Source of the DNA: WARW01 sp964582365
Lineage (GTDB): Bacteria; Patescibacteriota; Microgenomatia; UBA12405
NCBI GenBank assembly: GCA_964582365.1
Contig: CAZOQV010000005.1
Coordinates: forward strand, 1 to 46,097
Direction: 5' to 3'
Length of the DNA: 46,097 bases
A program made the position numbers and the translations under genes. The notes below the pieces were generated by a model. That model made no database searches. It saw only the letters and a program-made list of their open reading frames with translations, and was not told the DNA's origin. Positions 30,482 through 39,125 of the stretch are shown here, one piece after another (positions within the stretch are counted from its first letter, which is position 1; the number at the start of each line of letters is the position of its first letter).

Positions 30482-33400
30482 ATGAATTCGGCATTGCCTT
30501 TCGCTTTAATTATTGGAATTGATCAATTTGCAGCTAAAAAATTGGCGGAAGAATTGTCGGGGAAAGATATCAATGTGATTGGAGTAGGGGAATATGTGAC
30601 AGGATTAAGCGAAATAAAAAATTTTGAATTATTGGTTGATTTGTCTGAAGTTAGTGGTAAATTTAATTATGTATTTGATTTTTTAGGAGATAAAAATTTA
30701 TGGGGGATGGAACAGTTTAAAGGAGAAAAAATTACCTTAATTTCCATTAATGATAAAGAAAAAGCGGAAAAATTAAAAAAAGAGGTAGACGATTTGAATT
30801 TAAATTGGAGAGTGGTGGAAGCAGAGGGAGTTTATGGATCGGGGATGGATGAAGATAACTTTTTAGCGGAGGCAATTAAATTGGCGGTGGTAAATAAAAA
30901 TTTAGTTTTACCAAACTTAAAAAGTAAATTTAGAATTTTAGCAATTGAAGATTTAGTGGAAGCAATTTTGAGAGCCAGCTTTTTGTCGGGGACAGAAAAA
31001 GAGAAATTTTTAGTTTTAGGTAAAGAAACTAATAGTGAAGAAGTGGCAAAAGTATTGATAAGTGAGGCAAAAATGACCCGATATAAGGTAATACAAGAAG
31101 AGATAGAAATTGAAAAAGTGGACGAAGAAAGATTGAAAGAATCGGTAAAAAAATTACGATGGGAAGCAAAAATGGATTTTAAAGATGGAATAACCGAAAC
31201 ATTGCAATATTTTTTTTCGAAAGCAGATGAGGAAAGTCGTAAAAAAAAGAAAACCACCCAGTCCGCTGTGGCGAACTTACCCTCCCTTAATTCTCCTTCG
31301 CTGAAAGCTACGGATGGACAAGGTAAGGCAGGGCTTAAAACACCTATTCTTAAAGAAGATAAAGTTAAAAGAAGAATGGAAGTGGTGATAGATGAATCTG
31401 AACCCGCCTTCGCTAAGACTTCGGCGGGCGAAGATGAAATTGAAAGTTTTTATAAACAGAAAAAGATGACGATGGAGGTGGAAAAAGTAAGGCCGGTGGA
31501 AAAAAAGGTGAATGAAATAGAATCCGCCGTCGCTAAAGCTATGGCGGACAAGGAAGAATTTGATGATGATTTTGATGAAGAGATGATGAAACCTACCCAT
31601 TCTTTGATTGAAGAACCATTATTGATTAAAAAAGAAGAGTTAAAAAAGACAGAAGTGATAAAACCAAAAAAAGATAAATTAATAAAAAAAATGGGGAAAA
31701 AGTGGAAATGGTTGGTAATTATTTTATTAGTATTGTTATTAATAACACCGGTAAAATGGTCAATAACGACAGTGTTGGCGGTAAAAAATATTAAAAATAA
31801 TATAACGCTGTTGGAAACTAAAAAATATAAACAGATGGAAGAATCGGCTGATAAAAATTTAGTTAGACTTAAAAAGATTGATCAACAAATTGATGATTGG
31901 GGATTAAATAAATTTGAAATAATTAGAAATTATCAAACACTACTTAAAATAGGGGAAGATATTCTAAAAATAGAAAAAGACGTAATTCCAATGAGTCAAA
32001 GTGCTGATTTGATTAGTCAGGCTATTTTTAAAGAAAGAGAAATAAATTTTTCTGATGAACTAAAAAAAGAGGAGGAATATTTGGTTAATTTTGAAAATGA
32101 ATTAGGTTTAATCTTGGCAAGATTAAACGGAGATTACAGTTGGTTACCGGCAAAATGGAGAGTGGAATTGCAAATTGGAGCCCAAAAAATAAAAGAAATA
32201 AAAGAAAAATTGGTTTTAGTGTCAAAGGGAATAAAAATACTGCCGGAAATGTTGGGTTTAGATGAAAAAAAAAGAGAATATTTGGTTTTGTTGCAAAACG
32301 AAATGGAGTTGAGGGCGACAGGAGGATTTATTGGTAGTTATGCTATTTTGAGTTTTCAAGGAGGGAAATTATTGGATTTTAAAGTCAATGATATTTACGA
32401 AGCAGATGGTCAACTAAAAGGGCATGTGGAACCGCCAATAGAAATAAAAAATTATTTAGGAGAAGCTAGTTGGTTTATGAGAGATGCAAACTGGAATCCA
32501 GATTTTGTGAAATCAGCGGCAGATATTCAATGGTTTTTAAATCAAGAAATTAATCAGAAAGTGGATGGAGTAATTGGAATTAATTTGGCAGTAGCGAAAT
32601 CAATAATGGGAGTGATTGGAGAAATTAATTTGACAGATTTTAAAGAGAAAATTACTAAAGATAACTTATATGAACAGGCGGAATATTATTCAGAAAGTAA
32701 ATTTTTCCCAGGTTCAACTCAAAAAGCTAGCTTTTTAGGAACTTTAGGAATTCAAATGTTTAATGAAATTAAAGACTTAAAAATGAAGCAGCAATTGAGT
32801 TTAGTGTTGGCAATGATTGATATGTTGGAAAAGAATGAAATTCAATTAGCATTTAATAATAATGAAATAGCTAAAATAGCTAAGGATTTAAGTTGGAGCG
32901 GAGAAATTTATCAAGGAAAATGTACCAAAGAAAATTGTTTTTCAGATTATTTAATGGTGGTAGATTCTAATTTAGGGGTAAATAAAGCAAATTATTTTTT
33001 GAACAGAGATATGGAACAAGTGATAATGATTGGTGATAATTCGGTTGAAAGGACACTAAAAATTAATTATGAAAATACAGCTAAGACGGCGGATTTTCCG
33101 GGTGGAGATTATAAAAATTATTTAAGAGTTTATTTACCAACGGAGGTTAATTTATCACAAATTAGTTTGAATGATGGAGTCGGCAATGGCGCTAAAAAGA
33201 TTTATTCAAGTGATGAAATTAGGATTAAAGAAATTAATGGTAAGAAAGAAGTGGGATTTTTGGTGACAGTACCGGTATTGAGTAAAAAAATAGTGGAAAT
33301 TAAATATTCAACTGAAAATAAAATATTAGATAAAAAAACTTTTTCTTATATAAGTTATATTCAAAAACAGTCTGGATTTGGAGACACTGGTTTAGTGACA

Positions 33401-33529
33401 CTAATTTCTTTTCCAAATGGGTGGCAACCATTACAAGTTGAACCGCAAGCAAGTATTGTGGGTGGAAAGTTGTTGTTTAACCAAAAGTTGATGGGGGATA
33501 TTAAAATGGGAGTGGAGCTTGGTAAATAA
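30482..33529 (+). CDS. Rossmann-domain / DUF4012 membrane protein
   Basis: 1015 aa. Residues 1-235 resemble an NDP-sugar epimerase/reductase-like Rossmann fold (start F-A-L-I-I-G-I-D-Q-F), but the usual GxxGxxG is missing, so binding is doubtful. Residues about 236-400 are a charged low-complexity linker built largely from repeat insertions. One membrane helix lies at about 408-430. The outer part holds DUF4012 (about 590-720, with E-L-R-A-T-G-G-F-I-G-S-Y and W-F-M-R-D-A-N-W-N-P-D) and a C-terminal beta-rich region. DUF4012 proteins are frequent in CPR genomes; a link to LytR-CpsA-Psr-like glycan attachment has been proposed only by similarity. The neighbours are glycan ligase and flippase. 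Confidence 0.8.
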   Translation: MNSALPFALIIGIDQFAAKKLAEELSGKDINVIGVGEYVTGLSEIKNFELLVDLSEVSGKFNYVFDFLGDKNLWGMEQFKGEKITLISINDKEKAEKLKKEVDDLNLNWRVVEAEGVYGSGMDEDNFLAEAIKLAVVNKNLVLPNLKSKFRILAIEDLVEAILRASFLSGTEKEKFLVLGKETNSEEVAKVLISEAKMTRYKVIQEEIEIEKVDEERLKESVKKLRWEAKMDFKDGITETLQYFFSKADEESRKKKKTTQSAVANLPSLNSPSLKATDGQGKAGLKTPILKEDKVKRRMEVVIDESEPAFAKTSAGEDEIESFYKQKKMTMEVEKVRPVEKKVNEIESAVAKAMADKEEFDDDFDEEMMKPTHSLIEEPLLIKKEELKKTEVIKPKKDKLIKKMGKKWKWLVIILLVLLLITPVKWSITTVLAVKNIKNNITLLETKKYKQMEESADKNLVRLKKIDQQIDDWGLNKFEIIRNYQTLLKIGEDILKIEKDVIPMSQSADLISQAIFKEREINFSDELKKEEEYLVNFENELGLILARLNGDYSWLPAKWRVELQIGAQKIKEIKEKLVLVSKGIKILPEMLGLDEKKREYLVLLQNEMELRATGGFIGSYAILSFQGGKLLDFKVNDIYEADGQLKGHVEPPIEIKNYLGEASWFMRDANWNPDFVKSAADIQWFLNQEINQKVDGVIGINLAVAKSIMGVIGEINLTDFKEKITKDNLYEQAEYYSESKFFPGSTQKASFLGTLGIQMFNEIKDLKMKQQLSLVLAMIDMLEKNEIQLAFNNNEIAKIAKDLSWSGEIYQGKCTKENCFSDYLMVVDSNLGVNKANYFLNRDMEQVIMIGDNSVERTLKINYENTAKTADFPGGDYKNYLRVYLPTEVNLSQISLNDGVGNGAKKIYSSDEIRIKEINGKKEVGFLVTVPVLSKKIVEIKYSTENKILDKKTFSYISYIQKQSGFGDTGLVTLISFPNGWQPLQVEPQASIVGGKLLFNQKLMGDIKMGVELGK
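31251..31338. repeat. R1 repeat with nested R2 copy, inside the DUF4012 gene
   Basis: Starts ACCACCCAG and ends GGCAGGGCTTAA like R1, but hairpin 2 (CCCTCCCTTAA / TAAGGCAGGG) is split by an R2-like unit (31294-31323). In frame. Confidence 0.65.
31403..31433. repeat. R2 mini-palindrome inside the DUF4012 gene
   Basis: CCCGCC...GGCGGG with inner CTTCG; encodes P-A-F-A-K-T-S-A-G-E. Confidence 0.8.
31523..31553. repeat. R2 mini-palindrome inside the DUF4012 gene
   Basis: TCCGCC...GGCGGA with inner GCTAAAGC; encodes S-A-V-A-K-A-M-A-D-K. Confidence 0.8.
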
Positions 33530-33534
33530 TTTGG

Positions 33535-33540
33535 TATAAT
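33535..33540 (+). promoter_or_regulatory. -10 TATAAT of the 455-aa orphan gene
   Basis: TGG-TATAAT, 8 nt, ATG at 33549. Confidence 0.6.
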
Positions 33541-33548
33541 AGGCAATT

Positions 33549-34916
33549 ATGAATAAAGAAATAGTGGTAAATGGAGTTGATTTTCTGGTTAGAAAAGAGA
33601 ATGAAAAAAGGGCTACCCAAAAAATGGAAAAGTATTGGAATGAAGAAGTAAAATCAGTTTGGGATGGTTTTTTTAATGATGAGGGATGGGTTAAACCTTT
33701 TGATGATTATCAAGAAGGGAAAGAAATTAAGTTAATTGGAAAACAGATAGATTTAGACGAAGAAGCAAAACTTTTGAATAGAAATTCGGCGGAATTGTGG
33801 AAAGAATTTTATGGAAAGAAAGTCTATGAATATATTTCAGACATGTTAGGTAAGACGGTAAGATTAAACGAGGAAGTGAGAATAATTAAGAATGATTTGT
33901 TTTTATCAAAAGAGGATTTTGAAAAGAATAAAATTTCTTATCCTTTTAATAATTTAAGAAATACTTTTTCAGAGAGTTATCTTGATTTGGAAAATAAAAT
34001 AGAAAATTTACAACGTGAGGTTGGTTTTCAAAGAGATCTTCAAGGTCTTAATTGTGGAGGTATGGTTGGGCTAGGTTTTGATGTTCCTGAGATGGAAGAT
34101 GATTTAATTCCAGAAGAAATTAATGGGGTTTATTTAATAAGAGCATTAAATAAAGAAAAAATGTTTGAATATTGGAAAAATGTAATTTTAGTACATGGCA
34201 TAATTGATGATTTGTCTAAGGTTTTAATTAAAGAAAATAAGGTTTTTAAAATAGAAGAAGTTTATAGAAACAGAGAAATAGTCTTTAATGTTTTGAGCGG
34301 AGAAGTGCCTAAAAATGAGGTTTTTAATACAATTGATGAAAAACTTAATTCTCTTATTGAGAAAGGGATAAAAACATTAGAAATAATTAAAAACGCCAAA
34401 GAACACGAACTTATGACAAGAGAAATTAGTGAAGATTTGGCCACTTTTTTAGAAAAATCAGAGGTTAAGACAGTAGAAGAGGTGGCTATTTCTTTGGAAG
34501 TGATTTATAAAAAACAAAATGAAAGAAAAGAAAGTTTTAAAAAGAGTATTCCTTTAACTTTAGATTTAGAATTATCAGAAAATGAATTAGATGAATTGAA
34601 AAATGATGAAGAAATAAAGAGTTATAAAGATAAAATGATAGTAATTAAAAAATTATCAGATTTAGAAGATCAAATTGAGGAAACGGTAAAAAAAAGAGAT
34701 AGTAGAAAATTTTTAGAAAGAGCTTTGAAAAAAGAAGATGATGAAAAATTAATAAAATTAAATAAAAGAAAAGAAGAGTTGAGAAAAAATATTTCTTTTG
34801 ATCAAACCGGAAATATATTGACCGAAAGTGAAAGAAAGAAAATGATAAGATTGAAACAATTAGAGGGTGAAATAATACCAAGATTAGAAAAACAAAAAAA
34901 ATATCTTAAATATTAA
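33549..34916 (+). CDS. Large cytosolic helical protein, unknown
   Basis: 455 aa without signal peptide or membrane helix. Rich in Glu/Lys, with predicted long helices and a coiled coil in the last third (about 370-455). The middle holds an N-C-G-G-M-V-G-L-G-F segment (near 169-178) that may be a small folded core. No family recognised. It is preceded by a clear -10 and followed after 16 bp by the RNHCP gene. Confidence 0.7.
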   Translation: MNKEIVVNGVDFLVRKENEKRATQKMEKYWNEEVKSVWDGFFNDEGWVKPFDDYQEGKEIKLIGKQIDLDEEAKLLNRNSAELWKEFYGKKVYEYISDMLGKTVRLNEEVRIIKNDLFLSKEDFEKNKISYPFNNLRNTFSESYLDLENKIENLQREVGFQRDLQGLNCGGMVGLGFDVPEMEDDLIPEEINGVYLIRALNKEKMFEYWKNVILVHGIIDDLSKVLIKENKVFKIEEVYRNREIVFNVLSGEVPKNEVFNTIDEKLNSLIEKGIKTLEIIKNAKEHELMTREISEDLATFLEKSEVKTVEEVAISLEVIYKKQNERKESFKKSIPLTLDLELSENELDELKNDEEIKSYKDKMIVIKKLSDLEDQIEETVKKRDSRKFLERALKKEDDEKLIKLNKRKEELRKNISFDQTGNILTESERKKMIRLKQLEGEIIPRLEKQKKYLKY

Positions 34917-34922
34917 ATTATT

Positions 34923-34928
34923 TATATT
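34923..34928 (+). promoter_or_regulatory. -10 TATATT of the RNHCP gene
   Basis: TATATT, 4 nt, ATG at 34933. Confidence 0.4.
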
Positions 34929-34932
34929 CTGA

Positions 34933-35244
34933 ATGAAAAATGTAGTTGAAAATTTTGTTTGTGAAGTTTGTGGAGAGGAAGTTATTGGGAACGGAACAAC
35001 AGATCATTGTCCAAATTGTTTGTGGGGAAAACATGTTGACGAAGAAAAGCCGGGAGACAGGGCTAGTCAGTGTGGTGGATTAATGAGACCAGAGGCGGCA
35101 GAATATAGAAATGATAGTTTTAAAATTTTTTATAAATGTGAAAAATGTAATCATGAATTTTGGGTGAAAGCGGCAGAAGATGATCGAGGTAAAAAAGATA
35201 ATAGAGAATTATTATTAGAATTGATAAACAATATCGGCAAGTAG
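34933..35244 (+). CDS. RNHCP-type zinc-binding protein
   Basis: 103 aa. Two zinc ribbons: F-V-C-E-V-C-G-E (first CxxC) with D-H-C-P-N-C-L, and Y-K-C-E-K-C-N-H at the C-terminal end. The stretch H-C-P-N-C-L-W-G-K-H-V-D followed by P-G-D-R matches the RNHCP domain (the first two residues here are T-D rather than R-N). Known proteins of this type are small and of undefined role, probably RNA- or ribosome-related. It lies 30 bp before ftsH. Confidence 0.75.
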   Translation: MKNVVENFVCEVCGEEVIGNGTTDHCPNCLWGKHVDEEKPGDRASQCGGLMRPEAAEYRNDSFKIFYKCEKCNHEFWVKAAEDDRGKKDNRELLLELINNIGK

Positions 35245-35261
35245 AGCTTATTCAGGAATGG

Positions 35262-35267
35262 TATAAT
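35262..35267 (+). promoter_or_regulatory. -10 TATAAT of ftsH
   Basis: TGG-TATAAT runs into the first in-frame ATG (35266), so the real start must be the next ATG at 35275, 7 nt after the hexamer. Confidence 0.65.
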
Positions 35268-35274
35268 GTTAGAC

Positions 35275-37251
35275 ATGAAATTTATTGAAGAATTTAAGAA
35301 AAAATTTCCAATTTCTAATTTCCAATTTCCAAAAAAGAAAAAAAATGAGAAAACGGAAAAAAAGAATTTTGTAAAAAAGGATTCTGTAAAACAGAATGGT
35401 GATATCCCGAAGGAACTTTTGGATAAATTGCCACCGGGAGTAAAAATAAAAAGAATTGAGGTTGGTCCAAAACAAGTTATTAAACTAGTGATTTGGTTAA
35501 TTTTGGGTTATTGGATATTGTCCACTTTAATGTCGTTTTTAATGCCAGAAGTGGTGTCTCAGGTGCCAATTTCACAGGTAATACAGGCAGTAAAACAAGA
35601 TGAGATTAAAAAAATAGTGGTGGCAGATAATCAAATATTAGCAACTTTAAAAAATGAAGATAAAGTTTTAGTGGCGTCAAAAGAAACAGCAATTTCGATG
35701 ACGGAAATTTTACAAAAAGAGGGAGTGGATTTATCAAAAGTTGAATTACAAATAGAAAATAGGCAAGGTTGGAAAATGTTGGGAGAAATTTTGACTTTAG
35801 TACTAACAGTGGGGTTACCTTTAATGTTAATTTTATGGTTTTTTAAAAAACAAAGTGGGGGAGCCGGTGGTGGAGTTTTTGGTTTTGGTAAATCGACAGC
35901 GAAATTATTTATAAAAGGAAAACAGAGTTTAACTTTTAAAGATGTGGCTGGAGTGGAAGAAGCCAAAAATGATTTAGTAGAAATTGTTGATTTTTTAAAA
36001 CACCCAGAAAAATATCAAAAAATGGGAGCAAGAGCGCCCAAAGGTGTGCTTTTAGTTGGGCCAAGTGGAGTTGGTAAAACTTTATTGGCCAAAGCAGTGG
36101 CAGGAGAAGCAGGAGTGCCATTTTATAGCATGGCGGGATCTGAATTTATGGAAATGTTAGTTGGAGTTGGAGCTTCAAGAGTCCGTGATTTATTTGGCAC
36201 AGCTAAAAAAGCAGGAAAAGCGATTATTTTTATTGATGAAATCGATGCTATTGGTCGAGTTAGGGGAGGAATGGAAGGAGGAAACAGTGAAAGAGAACAA
36301 ACTTTAAATCAAATTTTAGTGGAAATGGATGGATTTGAAATAAATTCAGCAGTGGTGGTGTTGGCAGCAACTAATAGAGGAGATTTGTTAGACCCAGCTT
36401 TACTAAGACCTGGTCGGTTTGATCGAAGAGTGGTTTTGGAATTGCCTGATTTAATGGCTCGACAAGAAATTTTAAAAATTCACGCCAAAGGAAAACCTTT
36501 TGAAGAAGATGTTAATTGGGAAATGGTATCAAGAGCGACAGTGGGATTTTCAGGAGCTGAATTGGAAAATATGTTAAATGAAGCGGCGATTGGAGCAGCA
36601 AGAGAAAATAAAACTAAAATTAGTATGAAAGATATTGATGAGGCTAGTTTAAAAGTTAAGATGGGAGCAGAAAAAAGAAGAAGTCAAAGTGATGAAGATA
36701 AATTAATGACAGCCTATCATGAAGCTGGTCATGCAATTGTAAATTATGCAGAAGATCTTGATCCAGTGTCAAAAATTTCGATTATTTCTCGAGGGATGGC
36801 TTTAGGTTTCACTTTAATTCCGCCACAAAAAGATGTTATTCACTACACTAAAAGTAAATTAATTAAACAAATGGCTATGTCGATGGGGGGTAGGGCGGCA
36901 GAAGAAATTATTTTTGGAGACATTACCACTGGAGCTTCATCAGATATTTCTCACGCAACCAACATGGCGAGAGATATGGTGATAGATTGGGGAATGAGTG
37001 AGTTAGGGCCAATTAATTTAGGATCACAGATTAATGTTAATGATTTTGGTAAATCTTATTTAGAACCATCAAAACTGTCGGATAAAATGCAAAGTAAAAT
37101 TGATGAGGAAGTTAAAAAGTTTATTGATGAAGCTTATAGTGAGGCTAAAAAAGTGTTGACAAAAAATAAAGAAAAATTAAATGAAGTAGCTAAAGTTTTA
37201 GTGGAAAAAGAAAGCTTGGATCAAAAAGAGTTTGAAGAGTTGATGAAATAG
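35275..37251 (+). CDS. ftsH: ATP-dependent zinc metalloprotease FtsH
   Basis: About 658 aa. A basic N-terminal tail precedes the first helix (about 65-85), a small extracytoplasmic domain follows, then the second helix (about 165-190). The AAA module has Walker A G-P-S-G-V-G-K-T (near 262-269), I-I-F-I-D-E-I-D-A-I-G, and the second region of homology with R-P-G-R-F-D-R. The protease zinc site is H482-E-A-G-H486. It degrades misfolded membrane proteins and some regulators. The tail (F-P-I-S-N-F-Q-F-P-K-K-K-K) is encoded by R4 repeat DNA and lengthens the usual N-terminus. A terminator-like R1 repeat begins right after the stop. Confidence 0.97.
   Translation: MKFIEEFKKKFPISNFQFPKKKKNEKTEKKNFVKKDSVKQNGDIPKELLDKLPPGVKIKRIEVGPKQVIKLVIWLILGYWILSTLMSFLMPEVVSQVPISQVIQAVKQDEIKKIVVADNQILATLKNEDKVLVASKETAISMTEILQKEGVDLSKVELQIENRQGWKMLGEILTLVLTVGLPLMLILWFFKKQSGGAGGGVFGFGKSTAKLFIKGKQSLTFKDVAGVEEAKNDLVEIVDFLKHPEKYQKMGARAPKGVLLVGPSGVGKTLLAKAVAGEAGVPFYSMAGSEFMEMLVGVGASRVRDLFGTAKKAGKAIIFIDEIDAIGRVRGGMEGGNSEREQTLNQILVEMDGFEINSAVVVLAATNRGDLLDPALLRPGRFDRRVVLELPDLMARQEILKIHAKGKPFEEDVNWEMVSRATVGFSGAELENMLNEAAIGAARENKTKISMKDIDEASLKVKMGAEKRRSQSDEDKLMTAYHEAGHAIVNYAEDLDPVSKISIISRGMALGFTLIPPQKDVIHYTKSKLIKQMAMSMGGRAAEEIIFGDITTGASSDISHATNMARDMVIDWGMSELGPINLGSQINVNDFGKSYLEPSKLSDKMQSKIDEEVKKFIDEAYSEAKKVLTKNKEKLNEVAKVLVEKESLDQKEFEELMK
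35299..35334. repeat. R4 array inside ftsH
   Basis: TTTCCAATTTCTAATTTCC units in frame at codons 9-20; encodes P-I-S-N-F-Q-F-P. Confidence 0.7.
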
Positions 37252-37302
37252 AAACCCACCCCTCCGATAAATCGGAGACCCTCCCTTGAAAAGGGAGGGC
37301 TT
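37252..37302. repeat. R1 two-hairpin repeat, type A, after ftsH
   Basis: Hairpin 1 CTCCGAT/ATCGGAG (37262-37268 with 37271-37277), hairpin 2 CCTCCCTT/AAGGGAGG. It begins at the first base after the ftsH stop. Confidence 0.9.
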
Positions 37303-37314
37303 ATTTTTATTTAT
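37279..37314 (+). terminator. Probable terminator between convergent genes
   Basis: CCCTCCCTT/AAGGGAGGG stem followed by TTATTTTTATTTATTTT, between ftsH and the convergent gene. Confidence 0.55.
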
Positions 37315-38998
37315 TTTCTTCTAAATTTATTATTCTTTGTAAAATAGCTAAACTACCTAAAGTGACGGGTTCGATGCCATTAATACCAAGTTCACCATCA
37401 CCTAAATTTTGAAGACTGGAATAGGGGGTGTCAGAAGCATAATTAATAATTCCTAAATCAAAAGGGCAATTGTGAAGATCGACAATAGTACTTTTGGGAG
37501 CTTGTTGATCATAACAACTTTCAGCGACAGCACTGAGATAAGGACCAGATTCCATTTCAATAATGGTAATGTTATTTTTGAAATAAAAATTAAATAAAGC
37601 TTTGTTTTCCAGAAAAGTGCCGAAGACAGAAACGGCTTTTTGGTTGGTTAAAATTGATCCTTGATTATTAACGTAAGGGAAAAAAGTATTAAAACAATTA
37701 TTAAAAAGATAAGAATTTTGGGTATGTTCATCAAAAACCAGACGAGGCATTTGAATATCGCCAATTTCACTGTTGAGAGCGGCGGCTTTACTAAGAATAT
37801 AAACACCTTTAACATTTTTAACATTTGCCATCACTTCACTTAAGATGTGGTAAGCAGCAAAACCCAAAGGATAATCAATATTTAAAATTAAGGCTTTGGA
37901 TTTGGCTAATTTAAGAGGCTTCTTAATTTTAAGACGAGGGTCGAGATGTTTTGATTTGACTAAACTTTTTAAAGGAAAAATTTGAGTGGTAATGTCGAGA
38001 TAGTTAGGATTAGGAAGATTGAAAATATCAAGTTTTTTTTGGAAATCTAGATATTCTTTTTTGATTTCAGGATGAGAAAGAAAATATTTAGAAACAAAAT
38101 AAATAAAATCAGTGGGATGTAAAAGGGAATTTTTAGATTTGATTTGTTCCCAGGTTTGATAAAGAGAAGGGTGGTTAGCTTTTAAATCAGTTAAAATTTC
38201 AAATTGATGAGCTAAAGGAAAACCAGTAAAAATATTCATTAAACTGTGAGTATTACTGGAAACAAAATAAATTTCTTGATGAGAAATATGGAAAGTAGAA
38301 GAGACATTGGTGGCAATGTTTTTCCACCATTTTTGGGTGGATTTAGAGTAATTGAGCCAAGAAGCAGAAAGAAGTTGAACTTTTAGATTAAGATGAAATT
38401 TGTAAATTCTTTTTAGTTTGATATTCCAATTTGGACCAAGAGAAGAAGTGAAAGTTTTCCATTCTTTGGGTGTAACTTTAAATTTTTTGAAAAATTTTCC
38501 CGACTCTAAATCTTTTAAAAATAGGGAATAAAGAGAATAGCTTTTGTGAAATAGCTGATTAAATTTATTCCACTCGGTTTGAAGAGTAATAAGAGTGTTG
38601 ACGATGTCGTCAATATCAGAAATAGAAGCAATAAAATAAGCAAGAATATTTTTTTGAGAATTAAAATGAGCAATACGACGACGACTTTTAGATTTGGCTT
38701 CTGGCCACTGAGTGACATTTTCGTAGCCGGCTTCTTCAAAAATCTCGGGACTTTGGCCAAGAACGACTTTTTCGGTTTCGGAAATGGTTTTTGGAAGACG
38801 ATCAAGAGCATAAACCAAAGCAGAAAAATCAACTTCTTTTTGGTTTGAACCAAAAGGATGGAGAATGGAATTCATTCTTAAATGGGAAGGGGAGAGAGAA
38901 TGAATGGTGATTTCAAGATTGGATTTTAGGGCGGTACGATAAAAACGAATATGATTTTCGATGGAGGAAATATTGGAATTGGGTAAAATAGAGGGCAT
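37307..38998 (-). CDS. Large protein with nucleoside phosphorylase-like C-terminal half
   Basis: 563 aa, soluble. The N-terminal half (1-340) is helical and unrecognised. The C-terminal half shows features of the nucleoside phosphorylase/hydrolase fold: a S-K-A-A-A-L-N-S-E-I-G-D-I-Q-M-P segment (about 401-416), resembling the phosphate/purine loop, and I-I-E-M-E-S-G-P-Y (about 477-485), matching the ribose-binding M-E motif. That would suggest a nucleoside- or nucleotide-handling enzyme; the assignment is by motif only. ATG at 38998 lies 5 nt after TATACT. It stands alone. Confidence 0.6.
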   Translation of the reverse strand: MPSILPNSNISSIENHIRFYRTALKSNLEITIHSLSPSHLRMNSILHPFGSNQKEVDFSALVYALDRLPKTISETEKVVLGQSPEIFEEAGYENVTQWPEAKSKSRRRIAHFNSQKNILAYFIASISDIDDIVNTLITLQTEWNKFNQLFHKSYSLYSLFLKDLESGKFFKKFKVTPKEWKTFTSSLGPNWNIKLKRIYKFHLNLKVQLLSASWLNYSKSTQKWWKNIATNVSSTFHISHQEIYFVSSNTHSLMNIFTGFPLAHQFEILTDLKANHPSLYQTWEQIKSKNSLLHPTDFIYFVSKYFLSHPEIKKEYLDFQKKLDIFNLPNPNYLDITTQIFPLKSLVKSKHLDPRLKIKKPLKLAKSKALILNIDYPLGFAAYHILSEVMANVKNVKGVYILSKAAALNSEIGDIQMPRLVFDEHTQNSYLFNNCFNTFFPYVNNQGSILTNQKAVSVFGTFLENKALFNFYFKNNITIIEMESGPYLSAVAESCYDQQAPKSTIVDLHNCPFDLGIINYASDTPYSSLQNLGDGELGINGIEPVTLGSLAILQRIINLEENK

Positions 38999-39003
38999 AA
39001 ATA

Positions 39004-39009
39004 AGTATA
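39004..39009 (-). promoter_or_regulatory. -10 TATACT of the 563-aa gene
   Basis: Minus strand TATACT, 5 nt, ATG at 38998. Confidence 0.5.
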
Positions 39010-39013
39010 GATT

Positions 39014-39042
39014 AAAAATTTCTAATTTCTAATTTCTAATTC
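39014..39042. repeat. R4 array, intergenic
   Basis: Three consecutive TTTCTAA units upstream of the minus-strand promoter. Confidence 0.7.
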
Positions 39043-39089
39043 TTCTGACAGGGCAAGGGTTTAATTGAAAATTTGTTTTATTTTTTCGA

Positions 39090-39120
39090 TTGACAAGGGA
39101 GACTTTGGTTTTGATATAAT
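39090..39120 (+). promoter_or_regulatory. Promoter of the 726-aa gene
   Basis: -35 TTGACA (39090-39095), 19-nt spacer, -10 TATAAT (39115-39120) with TGA in front, 5 nt to ATG. Confidence 0.65.
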
Positions 39121-39125
39121 ATGGT

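Noticed and set aside
31277..31600. 107-codon minus-strand frame in the DUF4012 gene
   Set aside because: Shadow of the repeat-rich linker; no start signal or known domain.
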